Positions 48,011-57,155 of a stretch of 64,000 bases of DNA are shown here, in pieces (position 1 is the first letter of the stretch; the number at the start of each line of letters is the position of its first letter). Below the pieces are notes generated by a model. That model saw only the letters and a program-made list of their open reading frames with translations, did not search any database and was not told the origin of the DNA. Source of the DNA: Roseibaca sp. Y0-43 (GTDB taxonomy: Bacteria > Pseudomonadota > Alphaproteobacteria > Rhodobacterales > Rhodobacteraceae); the NCBI RefSeq assembly GCF_020667835.1, contig NZ_JAFMPR010000004.1:1-64000 (forward strand). The letters run 5' to 3'. Made by a program: the position numbers and the translations under genes.

Positions 48011-48946
48011 ATGGCCATGACAACCGACACGCAATCCCGCTTCGCCCGTGTCTGGGACAGCGATGTGATGTGGTCCTTCCGCCATAGCCCGGTGGCGATT
48101 GTCGCGGGGCTGGTTGTGTTGCTGATCGCGCTGGCGGCGATTTTCGCGCCGTGGATCGCACCCACCAACCCCTATGACCCGTCGCAACTGAACCTGATGG
48201 ACGGCTTCACCCCGCCGATGGAACCCAACGCCTTCACCGGCAACAGCTACATCCTTGGCACGGACAACCAAGGGCGCGATGTGCTGTCGACCATCCTTTA
48301 CGGCACGCGGATTTCGCTGTTCGTCGGCATCTCCGCGGTGCTGTTCGCCATGCTGTTGGGTATCACGGCGGGCCTGATCGCGGGCTATCGCGGCGGCTGG
48401 GTGGATGGGCTTTTGATGCGCATTGCCGATGTGCAGCTTTCCTTTCCGTCCATCCTGATCGCGCTTCTGATCTTCGGCGTCGCGCGTGGCCTGATCCCGC
48501 CCGCCTACCGCGAGACCATGGCCATCTGGGTGCTGATCGTGGCGATTGGCCTGTCCGACTGGGTTCAATTCGCCCGCGTGGTGCGCGGCGCGACGATGGT
48601 CGAGAAATCGAAGGAATACGTGCAAGCCGCCCGCGTGGTTGGCGCGCATCCGGCGAAGATCCTCATCAAGCATATCCTGCCCAATGTCATGGGGCCGGTG
48701 CTGGTGATTGCCACGATCGGGCTGGCGTTGGCGATCATCGCGGAAGCGACGCTCAGTTTCCTTGGCGTCGGTGTGCCGCCCACGCAGCCCTCGCTCGGGA
48801 CGCTCATCCGCATCGGTCAGCAATACCTGTTCTCTGGCGAATGGTGGATCTTGCTGTTCCCGTCTATCGCACTTCTGGCGCTGGCATTGTCGGTCAACCT
48901 GCTGGGCGACTGGTTGCGCGATGCGCTGAACCCGAGGCTGCGCTGA
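48011..48946 (+). CDS. ABC transporter permease, DppC-like
   Basis: The 311-residue permease has an N-terminal cytoplasmic tail, a first helix at about 34-58, the family motif HILGTDNQGRDVLSTILYGTRISL-like segment near 80-105 and the EAA loop around VRGATMVEKSKEYVQAARVVGAHPAKI near 195-220. GAGGGGGG precedes the ATG. The last base of its stop codon is shared with the ATG of the next gene. Confidence 0.92.
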   Translation: MAMTTDTQSRFARVWDSDVMWSFRHSPVAIVAGLVVLLIALAAIFAPWIAPTNPYDPSQLNLMDGFTPPMEPNAFTGNSYILGTDNQGRDVLSTILYGTRISLFVGISAVLFAMLLGITAGLIAGYRGGWVDGLLMRIADVQLSFPSILIALLIFGVARGLIPPAYRETMAIWVLIVAIGLSDWVQFARVVRGATMVEKSKEYVQAARVVGAHPAKILIKHILPNVMGPVLVIATIGLALAIIAEATLSFLGVGVPPTQPSLGTLIRIGQQYLFSGEWWILLFPSIALLALALSVNLLGDWLRDALNPRLR

Positions 48947-49938
48947 TGACCGGGGGAAAGATGCAAGAACCGCTACTCTCCGTCCGCGATCTGGTGGTCG
49001 AATTTCCGACCCGGCGCGGCACGCTGCGCGCGCTTGACCAAGTGTCTTTCGACATCGCTCCCGGCGAGGTCTTGGGCATGGTCGGCGAGTCTGGCGCGGG
49101 TAAATCGCTGACCGGGGCCGCGATCATCGGGCTGTTAGAGCCGCCGGGGCGCATTGCCGGCGGTGAAATCCGGCTGCGGGGCGAACGGATCGACACGCTC
49201 GCCCCTGAAGCGATGCGCCGCATCCGGGGCCGGCGCATCGGCATGGTGTTCCAAGACCCGCTGACCAGCCTGAACCCGCTTTACACCGTGGCGCGGCAGC
49301 TGATCCAAACCATCCGCACGCATATGGACGTGTCCGAGGCCGAGGCGCGCGCCCGCGCCGTGGCGCTTCTGGACCGCGTGGGAATTCCCGCTGCCGCGCG
49401 CCGGATAGACGACTACCCGCACCATTTCTCTGGCGGGATGCGGCAACGCGTGGTGATCGCGCTCGCCTTGGCGGCAGAGCCGGAACTCGTGATCGCGGAT
49501 GAGCCGACAACGGCGCTCGACGTGTCGGTGCAAGCCCAGATCATCGACGTTCTGAAAGAGATTTGTGCCGAGCGTGGTGCATCCGTCATGCTGATTACCC
49601 ATGATATGGGCGTGATCGCGGAAACCGCCGACCGGGTTGCCGTGCTTTATGCCGGGCGCATGGCCGAAATCGGCCCGGTGCGCGAGGTGATCCAGCACGC
49701 CCGCCACCCTTATACGCGCGGGCTGATGGGGGCGATCCCGACGCTGGAACAGACCAGCGACCGCTTGGTGCAAATCCCCGGTGCCATGCCGCGGCTGAAC
49801 GCCATTCCCGCAGGCTGCGCGTTCAACCCGCGTTGCGATCAGGTGTTTGACCGCTGCCGGGCCGAACGGCCGCATCTGCGCGCGGCGGCCCCAGATCATC
49901 AGGTGGCCTGCTGGCTGACAGAGGAGGGGGGCGCATGA
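48946..49938 (+). CDS. ABC transporter ATP-binding protein, DppD-like
   Basis: The 330-residue ATPase has Walker A (GESGAGKS) near residue 47, signature HFSGGMRQR near 163, Walker B (VIADEPTTALD) near 185, and the C-terminal oligopeptide/dipeptide extension with Cys residues (AGCAFNPRCDQVFDRCR) that binds an Fe-S cluster in some relatives. The ATG at 48946 overlaps the permease stop; an ATG five codons later has a better site (GGGGGAAAG) and is a real alternative start. It energises import together with the DppF-like ATPase. Confidence 0.92.
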   Translation: MTGGKMQEPLLSVRDLVVEFPTRRGTLRALDQVSFDIAPGEVLGMVGESGAGKSLTGAAIIGLLEPPGRIAGGEIRLRGERIDTLAPEAMRRIRGRRIGMVFQDPLTSLNPLYTVARQLIQTIRTHMDVSEAEARARAVALLDRVGIPAAARRIDDYPHHFSGGMRQRVVIALALAAEPELVIADEPTTALDVSVQAQIIDVLKEICAERGASVMLITHDMGVIAETADRVAVLYAGRMAEIGPVREVIQHARHPYTRGLMGAIPTLEQTSDRLVQIPGAMPRLNAIPAGCAFNPRCDQVFDRCRAERPHLRAAAPDHQVACWLTEEGGA

Positions 49939-50930
49939 CGCATCCGCTTGTTCAGGTCGAAGGGCTGACACGGCGCTTCGACATTTCGAAACCGTGGCTG
50001 AACCGGGTGCTGGAACGCGAAACCCGCCAATTCCTGACCGCCAATGCCGATGTGAATTTCAGCATTAACAAGGGCGAGACCTTTGCCCTTGTGGGCGAAT
50101 CCGGCTCTGGCAAATCGACCATCGCCAAGATGATCGTGGGGCTGCTGGCCCCATCCGAAGGGCGCATCCTGTTCGACGGGAAGCCGATGGATTTCGCCAG
50201 CGGTGCCGACATGCGCGCGCTGCGCCGCCGCTTCCAGATGATCTTTCAAGACCCGTTCGCCAGTCTGAACCCGCGCTGGCGGGTGCGTGACATCGTGGCT
50301 GAACCCATCGTGACCTTCGGGTTGATGCAGGGCGCCGATGTCGCGCGCGAGGTGGACCGCCTGCTGGAAGTGGTGGGCCTGTCCGCCGCCGATGCCGCGA
50401 AATTCCCGCATGAATTTTCCGGCGGTCAGCGCCAGCGCATCGCCATCGCGCGGGCACTGTCCTCGAAGCCCGAATTCATTGTCTGCGACGAGCCGACCTC
50501 GGCGCTGGACGTTTCGGTTCAGGCGCAGATCCTGAACCTGATGCGCGATTTGCAGGATGAGTTCGGCCTGACCTACCTGCTGATTAGTCATGACCTGTCG
50601 GTCGTTCGGCATATGGCGAACCGCATCGGGGTGCTCTACCTGGGCCGCCTTGTCGAAGTGGCCGATGCCAAGCGCCTGTTTCTGGAACCGCAGCACCCCT
50701 ATACGCGCATGTTGCTCGATGCCGTGCCGGACCTTGCCTTGTCGGGGCGGCGGCGCAAGCCTGTGCTGGGCGAGATCCCCAACCCCATCAACCCGCCATC
50801 GGGCTGCGCGTTTCACCCGCGCTGTCCGCTGGCCGCCGATATTTGCAAGGCTGACATCCCGAAACCGCGTGTCACCCCGACTGGACAGGCGGCATGTCAT
50901 TTCGCAGGCCAAGCCGAGAGTGTGGCCTAA
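49935..50930 (+). CDS. ABC transporter ATP-binding protein, DppF-like
   Basis: The 331-residue ATPase has Walker A (GESGSGKS) near residue 55, signature EFSGGQRQR near 157, Walker B (VCDEPTSALD) near 178 and the C-terminal Cys-rich extension SGCAFHPRCPLAADICKAD. Its ATG overlaps the stop of the DppD-like gene by 4 bases (ATGA). It completes the five-gene transporter. Confidence 0.93.
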   Translation: MTHPLVQVEGLTRRFDISKPWLNRVLERETRQFLTANADVNFSINKGETFALVGESGSGKSTIAKMIVGLLAPSEGRILFDGKPMDFASGADMRALRRRFQMIFQDPFASLNPRWRVRDIVAEPIVTFGLMQGADVAREVDRLLEVVGLSAADAAKFPHEFSGGQRQRIAIARALSSKPEFIVCDEPTSALDVSVQAQILNLMRDLQDEFGLTYLLISHDLSVVRHMANRIGVLYLGRLVEVADAKRLFLEPQHPYTRMLLDAVPDLALSGRRRKPVLGEIPNPINPPSGCAFHPRCPLAADICKADIPKPRVTPTGQAACHFAGQAESVA

Positions 50931-50992
50931 ACATGTATCCTAGCTACATTTTTTCTTGCCCAGAATCCCTTCTGCCCCTAGCTTCATCTACG

Positions 50993-51064
50993 CAGGCAGG
51001 AAGATAACCCTGTCTCGGAAGACTTACTCCTCGTTCCCTCCTTTCGGCGGGGTCTTCCTGTCTG
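50993..51064 (+). promoter_or_regulatory. Mutually exclusive hairpins before the NDUFS4-like gene
   Basis: CAGGCAGGAAGA (50993-51004) can pair with TCTTCCTGTCTG (51053-51064) in a 12-bp stem with one G-U pair. GGAAGAC (51017-51023) can pair with GTCTTCC (51052-51058), using the same 3' arm. Both cannot form at once. The loop holds pyrimidine-rich CTCCTCG and CCCTCC that could bind a ribosomal anti-type sequence. It may be a terminator, attenuator or small RNA; this is inferred from pairing only. Confidence 0.4.
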
Positions 51065-51137
51065 CACCTGTCGCGCGGGCTTGCAAAATCGGGTCCAAGG
51101 CGTGATAACAAGCCCAGCTTGAGATAGGGTTCACACC

Positions 51138-51449
51138 ATGCGTGCACGTATTTACCGCCCCGCCCGCAACGCCATGCAGTCGGGCACGGCCAAGACAAAG
51201 CAATGGGTTCTGTCCTTTGCGCCGTCGCAGGCCCGCAAGATCGACCCGCTGATGGGCTGGACCAGTTCGGGCGACATGGACAGCCAGGTGACGCTGCGCT
51301 TTGATGATCGCGACAGCGCCGAAGCCTATGCCAAGGCACATGGCATCGACTACACCGTGGTCGAACCCAAGACCCGCCGCCCGAATATTCGCCCCACGGG
51401 CTATGCCGAGAATTTCGCGACCAACCGTCGGCAGGTCTGGACGCACTGA
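51138..51449 (+). CDS. NADH-ubiquinone oxidoreductase accessory subunit (NDUFS4/ETC_C1 family)
   Basis: The 103-residue protein matches the ETC complex I subunit family of alphaproteobacteria and mitochondria, with [18 protein letters not shown] at the N terminus and [29 protein letters not shown] in the middle. It is a peripheral matrix-side (cytoplasmic) subunit stabilising the NADH-oxidising arm. As is usual in this group, it lies outside the nuo operon. The start is an ATG with only a weak upstream site. Confidence 0.92.
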   Translation: MRARIYRPARNAMQSGTAKTKQWVLSFAPSQARKIDPLMGWTSSGDMDSQVTLRFDDRDSAEAYAKAHGIDYTVVEPKTRRPNIRPTGYAENFATNRRQVWTH

Positions 51450-51472
51450 CCCATCCATTGAGGGCATCGGCC

Positions 51473-52669
51473 ATGCGCATCGGGTATCTGATGAACACCT
51501 ACCCGGTGACAAGCGCCACCTTCATCCGCCGCGAGATCGCAGCGGTCGAAGCCTTGGGCGTCGAGGTGAAGCGTTTCGCGATAAGGCCTTGGCAAGAGCC
51601 GCTGATTGAAGCCGCCGACCGCGCAGAGGCCGCGAAAACCCATTACCTGCTGACCGCCGGTTCCCTGCGGCTTGTGGGCTACCTGCTGGCCGAGTTGCTG
51701 CGCAACCCGCGCGGTGTGCTGCACGCGCTTGGGGCGATGTGGGCCATGGCGCGCGCGGCGGGTCCGGGGGCATTTGTGCGGCATATGGCCTATCTTCTCG
51801 AAGCGGTGCATCTGAAACGCGCGGCCAAGGGCTGCGATCATATCCACGCGCATTTCACCACCAATACCGCCGCTGTTGCACTGCTGTGTCATCGTTTGGG
51901 CGGGCCGGGCTATTCCTTTACCGCGCATGGTCCCGATGAATTCGACGACCCCAAGGCATCTTCGCTGGCGCTGAAACTGGCAGAGGCGCGCTTTGCTGTC
52001 GCCATCACCCAATTCGCGCGCACGCGTCTGGCCTTGGCCGGGGGTGCGGCGATCTGGGACAAACTGCATGTCGTACATTGCGGGGTCGATGTCAGCGACC
52101 TGACGCCGACACCCCCGCCAGAGGGCGACGCGCCCTTTGTCTGCATAGGCCGTCTATGCCCGCAAAAGGCGCAGGTCTTGTTGGTGCAGGCCATGGCCGA
52201 TGTGCTGGAAACCCATCCGCAGGCGCGGCTGGTCCTGATCGGCGATGGCGAAACCCGGTCCGAGATAGAGGCGCTGATCGCGCGCCATGGCTTGGCGCAG
52301 GCGGTCGAGTTGCGCGGTTGGGCCGATGGCGACGCGGTGAAAGCGGCGCTGAAGGCGTCGCGCGCGATGGTCTTGCCCAGCTTTGCCGAGGGGCTGCCCA
52401 TCGTCATCATGGAAGCCTTCGCGCTGGGGCGGCCCGTGATCTCGACCTATATCGCGGGCATTCCCGAACTGGTGGACCGCGAAGCAGGATGGCTGGTGCC
52501 CGCGGGCGATGTGGCGGCCTTGGCAGACAGCTTGCGCAAATGTCTTGAAACGCCCATGCACCGGCTGGAAGCGATGGGCGAAAACGCCCGCGCCCGCGTG
52601 GAAGAGCGCCACGACCTGCGCGACAGCGCGCGCAGGCTGAAAGCATTGTTCAACGAGGCGACCAGCTAG
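51473..52669 (+). CDS. GT4-family glycosyltransferase
   Basis: The 398-residue GT-B fold enzyme starts with MRIGYLMNTYPVTSATFIRREI and has the donor-binding motif SFAEGLPIVIMEAFALGRPVI near residue 300, including the EGLP/EAFA acids that hold the nucleotide-sugar. Family members build exopolysaccharide or lipopolysaccharide. GAGGG lies before the ATG at 51473; the TTG at 51458 is a weaker alternative. It stands alone between the NDUFS4-like gene and dapD, so the product is not known. Confidence 0.88.
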   Translation: MRIGYLMNTYPVTSATFIRREIAAVEALGVEVKRFAIRPWQEPLIEAADRAEAAKTHYLLTAGSLRLVGYLLAELLRNPRGVLHALGAMWAMARAAGPGAFVRHMAYLLEAVHLKRAAKGCDHIHAHFTTNTAAVALLCHRLGGPGYSFTAHGPDEFDDPKASSLALKLAEARFAVAITQFARTRLALAGGAAIWDKLHVVHCGVDVSDLTPTPPPEGDAPFVCIGRLCPQKAQVLLVQAMADVLETHPQARLVLIGDGETRSEIEALIARHGLAQAVELRGWADGDAVKAALKASRAMVLPSFAEGLPIVIMEAFALGRPVISTYIAGIPELVDREAGWLVPAGDVAALADSLRKCLETPMHRLEAMGENARARVEERHDLRDSARRLKALFNEATS

Positions 52670-52689
52670 GCGCGCCCCGCCGAGGCTGC

Positions 52690-53520
52690 TTAGTCGCGCA
52701 GCAATTCGTTTATCCCGGTTTTCGACCGAGTCTGTGCATCCACCCGCTTCACGATCACCGCGCAATACAGGTTCACGCCGTTCTTCGACGGCATCGACCC
52801 GGCCACGACCACCGAATAGGGCGGCACTTCGCCATACATCACTTCGCCGGTTTCGCGGTCCACGATCTTGGTGGATTTGCCGATGAAGACGCCCATGCCC
52901 AAGACCGAGCCTTCGCGCACGATGCAGCCTTCGACCACTTCGGACCGCGCGCCGATGAAGCAATTGTCCTCGATGATGGTCGGACCTGCCTGCATCGGCT
53001 CCAGCACGCCGCCGATGCCCACGCCGCCCGACAGGTGCACATTCTTGCCGATCTGCGCGCAGCTTCCCACGGTTGCCCAAGTGTCGACCATGGTGCCGCT
53101 ATCGACATAGGCGCCAAGGTTCACGAAAGACGGCATCAGCACCACGCCGGGCGCGATATAGGCCGATTTGCGCACGATGCAGTTCGGCACGGCACGGAAG
53201 CCCGCGTCCTTCCAATCGGCCTTTTTCCAGTCGGCGAATTTGCTGTCGACCTTGTCCCACCAAGTGCCGCCCTGCGGGCCACCTTCGTGCTTTTCCATGT
53301 CTTTCAGCCGGAACCCCAACAGCACGGCCTTCTTGGCCCATTGGTTCACATGCCAGTCGCCATTCTCCTGACGCTCGGCCACGCGCAGCTTGCCGCTGTC
53401 CAAGGCGTCCAGCGTGGCCTCAATCGCGTCGCGGGCTTCGCCCTTGGTGTCGGGGGTAATCGTATCGCGGGCGTCCCACGCGGCTTCAATGGCGGACTCG
53501 AGGGCGGCGTTGTCGGTCAT
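52690..53520 (-). CDS. dapD: 2,3,4,5-tetrahydropyridine-2,6-dicarboxylate N-succinyltransferase
   Basis: The 276-residue enzyme has a left-handed beta-helix (hexapeptide repeats in about 105-235, with [21 protein letters not shown] and [16 protein letters not shown]). It uses succinyl-CoA in the succinylase branch of lysine and diaminopimelate synthesis. Its length is exactly normal for DapD. It is convergent with the GT4 gene and divergent from the LOG gene. Confidence 0.96.
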   Translation of the reverse strand: MTDNAALESAIEAAWDARDTITPDTKGEARDAIEATLDALDSGKLRVAERQENGDWHVNQWAKKAVLLGFRLKDMEKHEGGPQGGTWWDKVDSKFADWKKADWKDAGFRAVPNCIVRKSAYIAPGVVLMPSFVNLGAYVDSGTMVDTWATVGSCAQIGKNVHLSGGVGIGGVLEPMQAGPTIIEDNCFIGARSEVVEGCIVREGSVLGMGVFIGKSTKIVDRETGEVMYGEVPPYSVVVAGSMPSKNGVNLYCAVIVKRVDAQTRSKTGINELLRD

Positions 53521-53615
53521 AGGGGCGCTCCATGGCTCTGGTCATCAGGGTGTGACGCATATAGCCTTAGTGCCAGACAACCGCAATTCCCGCATAACCC
53601 GCCCCGGAGGCCCAT

Positions 53616-54434
53616 TTGAAAGACCGCGACATGCGCCACCCGTTCCCCGATGCCCGTCAGGATATGGACCTGTGGGATGGTGTGCCCGACACCCCTCAGA
53701 CCCGGCACCCGGCCTATCGTCTGGCCTTTGCGGACCCTGATTTCCTTGTGCGCGACGAATTGCGGCCCGTGCGCTTGCAGCTGGAATTGCTCAAGCCCGA
53801 ATTGCTGATGGCGGAGCGCGGCATTCAGTCCACCATCGTCATGTTCGGCGGTGCGCGCATTCCCCGGCCAGAGGATGCGGCAAAAGCCCGCACGCCCGTT
53901 TTGGCGGACCTGTCGCGCTTCTACGAGGAAGCGCGCAAATTCGCCTATGAGATGACGCTGCGGTCCGTGCAGGCCTATGGGCGCGAGGATGTGATTATCA
54001 CCGGCGGTGGCCCGGGTGTGATGGAGGCGGGCAATCTGGGCGCAGAGCAGGCGGGCGGTGTCTCGATTGGTCTGAATATCGTGCTGCCGCATGAGCAGGC
54101 GCCAAATCCATATGTGACGCCCGACCTGACCTTCAACTTCCATTATTTCGCCATTCGCAAAATGCACTTCCTGATGCGCGCGAAGGCGATCACAGTGTTT
54201 CCGGGCGGCTTTGGCACGCTCGATGAAACCTTCGAGGCGCTGACGCTGATCCAGACCAAGCGCATGGCTAAGCTGCCCTTCATCCTGTTCGGGCGCGATT
54301 TCTGGTCCAAGGTCGTGAATTGGGACATGCTGGCAGAGGCCGGCACGATCAGCCCAGAGGATCTGAACCTGTTTCACATGGTCGATACCGCCGAAGAGGC
54401 GATTGCCGTGATCGACGGGTTTTCAGCGGATTAA
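53616..54434 (+). CDS. LOG-family protein (nucleoside-monophosphate phosphoribohydrolase)
   Basis: The 272-residue Rossmann-like protein carries the LOG signature PGGFGTLDE near residue 193, and GGGPGVMEAGNLGA near 130. Such enzymes cleave nucleoside 5'-monophosphates, releasing the base; the plant homologues activate cytokinins. The TTG at 53616 is chosen because CGGAGG lies 5 bases upstream, while the next ATG (53631) is too far. It overlaps the convergent Sua5/YrdC gene by 4 bases. Confidence 0.88.
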   Translation: MKDRDMRHPFPDARQDMDLWDGVPDTPQTRHPAYRLAFADPDFLVRDELRPVRLQLELLKPELLMAERGIQSTIVMFGGARIPRPEDAAKARTPVLADLSRFYEEARKFAYEMTLRSVQAYGREDVIITGGGPGVMEAGNLGAEQAGGVSIGLNIVLPHEQAPNPYVTPDLTFNFHYFAIRKMHFLMRAKAITVFPGGFGTLDETFEALTLIQTKRMAKLPFILFGRDFWSKVVNWDMLAEAGTISPEDLNLFHMVDTAEEAIAVIDGFSAD

Positions 54435-55381
54435 TCGCGTGGCGCGGCGGCGCGGCGCAAACGGTCGTTGATGGCCGCGCCTATGCCATGCTCTGGCACG
54501 GGCGCGATGGCGATGGGTTGGCCGGTTGCATCGGCATGGTGCAGCATCGCAAACAGGGCGCTAGCCGCTTCTTCCAGATCGCCCGTGGGCGAGAGCGACA
54601 GCGCAGCACCCGCGCAGTCCGGACCGAACCCGATCCAGATTTCATCGTCCTTCGGTTCGGTCACGTTCAACCGTACCCGCGCGGCGGGCGCGTAATGCGA
54701 CAGCATTTGCCCCGGCGCGGCGATCTTGGTGTCGCTTCGGGCGCTGGGGGGCGGGCCCAAAATGCCCGCGATCTGTTCCGCGCTTATCCCGCCTTCGCGC
54801 AGCAGCACGGCCTCTTCGCCCTCAAAGCCCAAAATGGTCGATTCCACACCGACAGGGCAGGGGCCGCCGTCCAGCACCGCCGCGATCCGCCCGGCCAAGC
54901 CCGCCATGACATGCGCCGCTGTTGTCGGGCTGATCCGGCCAGACGGATTGGCCGAAGGGGCCGCGACTGGCCCGCCAAATTCCGCCAGCAGTGCGCGGGC
55001 CAGCGGGTGCGCAGGCACCCGCAGCGCGACCGTTGGCAAGCCCGCCGTCACGGCATCTGCCAGCCCATGACCCTCGCGCAAGGGCGCGACCAGTGTCAGC
55101 GCACCGGGCCAAAACGCGTGCGCGAGTTTGCGCGCAGCGTCGGGCAGGTTGGCAAACTGCGTCGCCCTGCCCAGACTGTCCACATGCACGATCAGCGGGT
55201 TATGCGCGGGCCGCCCCTTTGCCGCGAAGATCGCCGCGACAGAATCAGGGTTCCGCGCATCGCCCGCCAACCCGTAGACCGTTTCCGTGGGCATGGCGAC
55301 AAGCTGCCCTGCACGCAGAAGTTGTGCTGCTCGCGCAACATCCGCGGGGCCAAGAAGCTCTGTTTGCGGCGATTTTTCCAT
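54431..55381 (-). CDS. tsaC: L-threonylcarbamoyladenylate synthase (Sua5/YrdC)
   Basis: The 316-residue enzyme has a YrdC domain (about 12-200, with MPTETVYGLAGDARNPDSVAAIFAAKGRP and PSANPSGRISPTTAAHV) followed by a C-terminal Sua5 domain. It makes threonylcarbamoyl-AMP for the t6A modification of ANN-decoding tRNAs, working with TsaB, D and E. The two-domain form is the Sua5 type rather than the short E. coli TsaC. Confidence 0.94.
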   Translation of the reverse strand: MEKSPQTELLGPADVARAAQLLRAGQLVAMPTETVYGLAGDARNPDSVAAIFAAKGRPAHNPLIVHVDSLGRATQFANLPDAARKLAHAFWPGALTLVAPLREGHGLADAVTAGLPTVALRVPAHPLARALLAEFGGPVAAPSANPSGRISPTTAAHVMAGLAGRIAAVLDGGPCPVGVESTILGFEGEEAVLLREGGISAEQIAGILGPPPSARSDTKIAAPGQMLSHYAPAARVRLNVTEPKDDEIWIGFGPDCAGAALSLSPTGDLEEAASALFAMLHHADATGQPIAIAPVPEHGIGAAINDRLRRAAAPRD

Positions 55382-55466
55382 AGCGTGACGTGGCGTTGGG
55401 GTTCTGCAAGGGCCAGCAACCCGCTATCAGTAGGGCAACATCCTGTCCAGCCTGACGGAGCGGCCC

Positions 55467-57155
55467 ATGCCCTACACGCCCCCTTTGCGCGATTTCGACT
55501 TCATCCTTGAGCAGATCGTGGCTTTCGATCAGGTCCGCGCGACCGATCGCTTTGTAGAAGCGACGCCGGACATGGTTCAAGCCATCCTCTCCGAAGGCGG
55601 GCGGCTGTGTTCCGAGGTCATCGCCCCTCTGCGCCGCCCCGGCGACGTGACCCCCACGCGGCTGGAAAATGGTGCCGTCGTCAGCCCGCCCGGCTATGCC
55701 GAGGGCTTTGCTGCGCTGGCCGAGGGGGGCTGGATCGGGATTTCCGCCGATCCGGAGTTTGGCGGGATGGGAATGCCGCAAACCGTCTCGACCGCGTTTT
55801 ATGAAATGATGTCGGCAGCTTGCCTGTCCTTGCAGATGAACCCGCTTCTGACCCAAGGCCAGATCGAGGCGCTGGAGCATCACGCATCCGACGACATAAA
55901 GGCGCTGTATCTGCCCAAGCTGATTTCCGGCGAATGGTCGGGCACGATGAACCTGACGGAACCGCAGGCGGGCACCGATCTGGCCGCGCTGCGGTCCAAG
56001 GCCGAACCGCAAGAGGACGGCACTTACCGCGTGTCGGGTCAGAAGATCTACATCTCTTGGGGCGATTGCGACTTTACGCAGAACATCTGCCACCTGGTGC
56101 TGGCGCGGCTGCCCGATGCGCCCGCCGGGTCCAAAGGGATCAGCCTGTTTCTGGTCCCAAAGATCATCCCGAACGCGGATGGCAGCCTTGGCGCGCCCAA
56201 CAGCCTGCGCGTGGTCAGCCTGGAGCATAAGCTGGGTATTCACGGCTCTCCGACCTGCGTGATGGAGTATGAGGGCGCGACAGGCTGGTTGGTCGGCGCG
56301 CCGCATAAGGGGCTCGCCGCGATGTTTACCATGATGAACAACGCGCGTGTGGGCGTGGGCGTGCAGGGCATTGGCGCGGCCGAGGGGGCGTATCAGCACG
56401 CGCTGGCCTATGCGCAGGACCGCAAGCAAGGGCCAACGCCCAAGGGCGCGACCGCGATCATCGACCACCCCGATATTCGCCGCCAACTGGCGATCATGCG
56501 CGCCGAGGTCTTCGCGGCCCGTGCCATCGCGCTCGCGAATTGCGTGGCCATCGACATGGCCACGGCCACCGGGGGCGCGGGTTGGGCCGCGCGCGCGGGC
56601 TGGCTGACACCGATCACCAAGGCCTATGGCACCGATACCGGGATCGCCGTGTCGGACATGGGCATCCAGATCCATGGCGGGATGGGCTTCATCGAGGAAA
56701 CGGGTGCGGCCCAATTCCTGCGCGATGTGCGCGTGACCGCGATTTACGAGGGCACGAACGCCATTCAGGCGCTGGACCTTGTGGGCCGCAAACTGGGCGA
56801 TGGCGGCACGGCGGCCTTTGCACTGCTGGATGACATGGCGGACACGGCGCGCGCGTCCGATATGGGCGCGCCTGTGGCGGAGGCCGTGCAGGCGCTGCGC
56901 GTGGCGACCGAGTGGATGCTGTCGCAAGACATGCTGGCGCGCGCGGGCGGTGCGACCGCCTATCTGCGCGCCTTTGCGCGTGTGTTGGGCGCGCATATGC
57001 ACCTGAAGGCGGCGCAGTCTGGCGAAGCGCCGCGGATTGCGTTGGCCCGCGTCTATCTGGACCACCTGCTGCCGGAACACAGCGCCCATCTGGCCGCGAT
57101 GCGCGCCGACCCCGCCACCTATCTGAGCCTTGCGCCAGAGGATCTGACCGCGTGA
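55467..57155 (+). CDS. Acyl-CoA dehydrogenase, DmdC-like long form
   Basis: At 562 residues this belongs to the long acyl-CoA dehydrogenases with a C-terminal helical extension. It starts with YTPPLRDFDFILEQIVAFD, has the FAD-contact segment MNLTEPQAGTDLAALRSKA near 155 and the catalytic-loop region AIYEGTNAIQALDLVGRK near 428. The closest named family is 3-(methylthio)propanoyl-CoA dehydrogenase (DmdC) of the DMSP pathway, but many paralogues use other acyl-CoAs, and no dmdB or dmdD is nearby. Its stop overlaps the GTG of the next gene. Confidence 0.88.
   Translation: MPYTPPLRDFDFILEQIVAFDQVRATDRFVEATPDMVQAILSEGGRLCSEVIAPLRRPGDVTPTRLENGAVVSPPGYAEGFAALAEGGWIGISADPEFGGMGMPQTVSTAFYEMMSAACLSLQMNPLLTQGQIEALEHHASDDIKALYLPKLISGEWSGTMNLTEPQAGTDLAALRSKAEPQEDGTYRVSGQKIYISWGDCDFTQNICHLVLARLPDAPAGSKGISLFLVPKIIPNADGSLGAPNSLRVVSLEHKLGIHGSPTCVMEYEGATGWLVGAPHKGLAAMFTMMNNARVGVGVQGIGAAEGAYQHALAYAQDRKQGPTPKGATAIIDHPDIRRQLAIMRAEVFAARAIALANCVAIDMATATGGAGWAARAGWLTPITKAYGTDTGIAVSDMGIQIHGGMGFIEETGAAQFLRDVRVTAIYEGTNAIQALDLVGRKLGDGGTAAFALLDDMADTARASDMGAPVAEAVQALRVATEWMLSQDMLARAGGATAYLRAFARVLGAHMHLKAAQSGEAPRIALARVYLDHLLPEHSAHLAAMRADPATYLSLAPEDLTA

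Noticed and set aside
55467-57155. Assignment of the acyl-CoA dehydrogenase as true DmdC of the DMSP pathway
   Set aside because: The sequence resembles DmdC, but dmdB, dmdD and dmdA are not nearby, and paralogues with other substrates are common.
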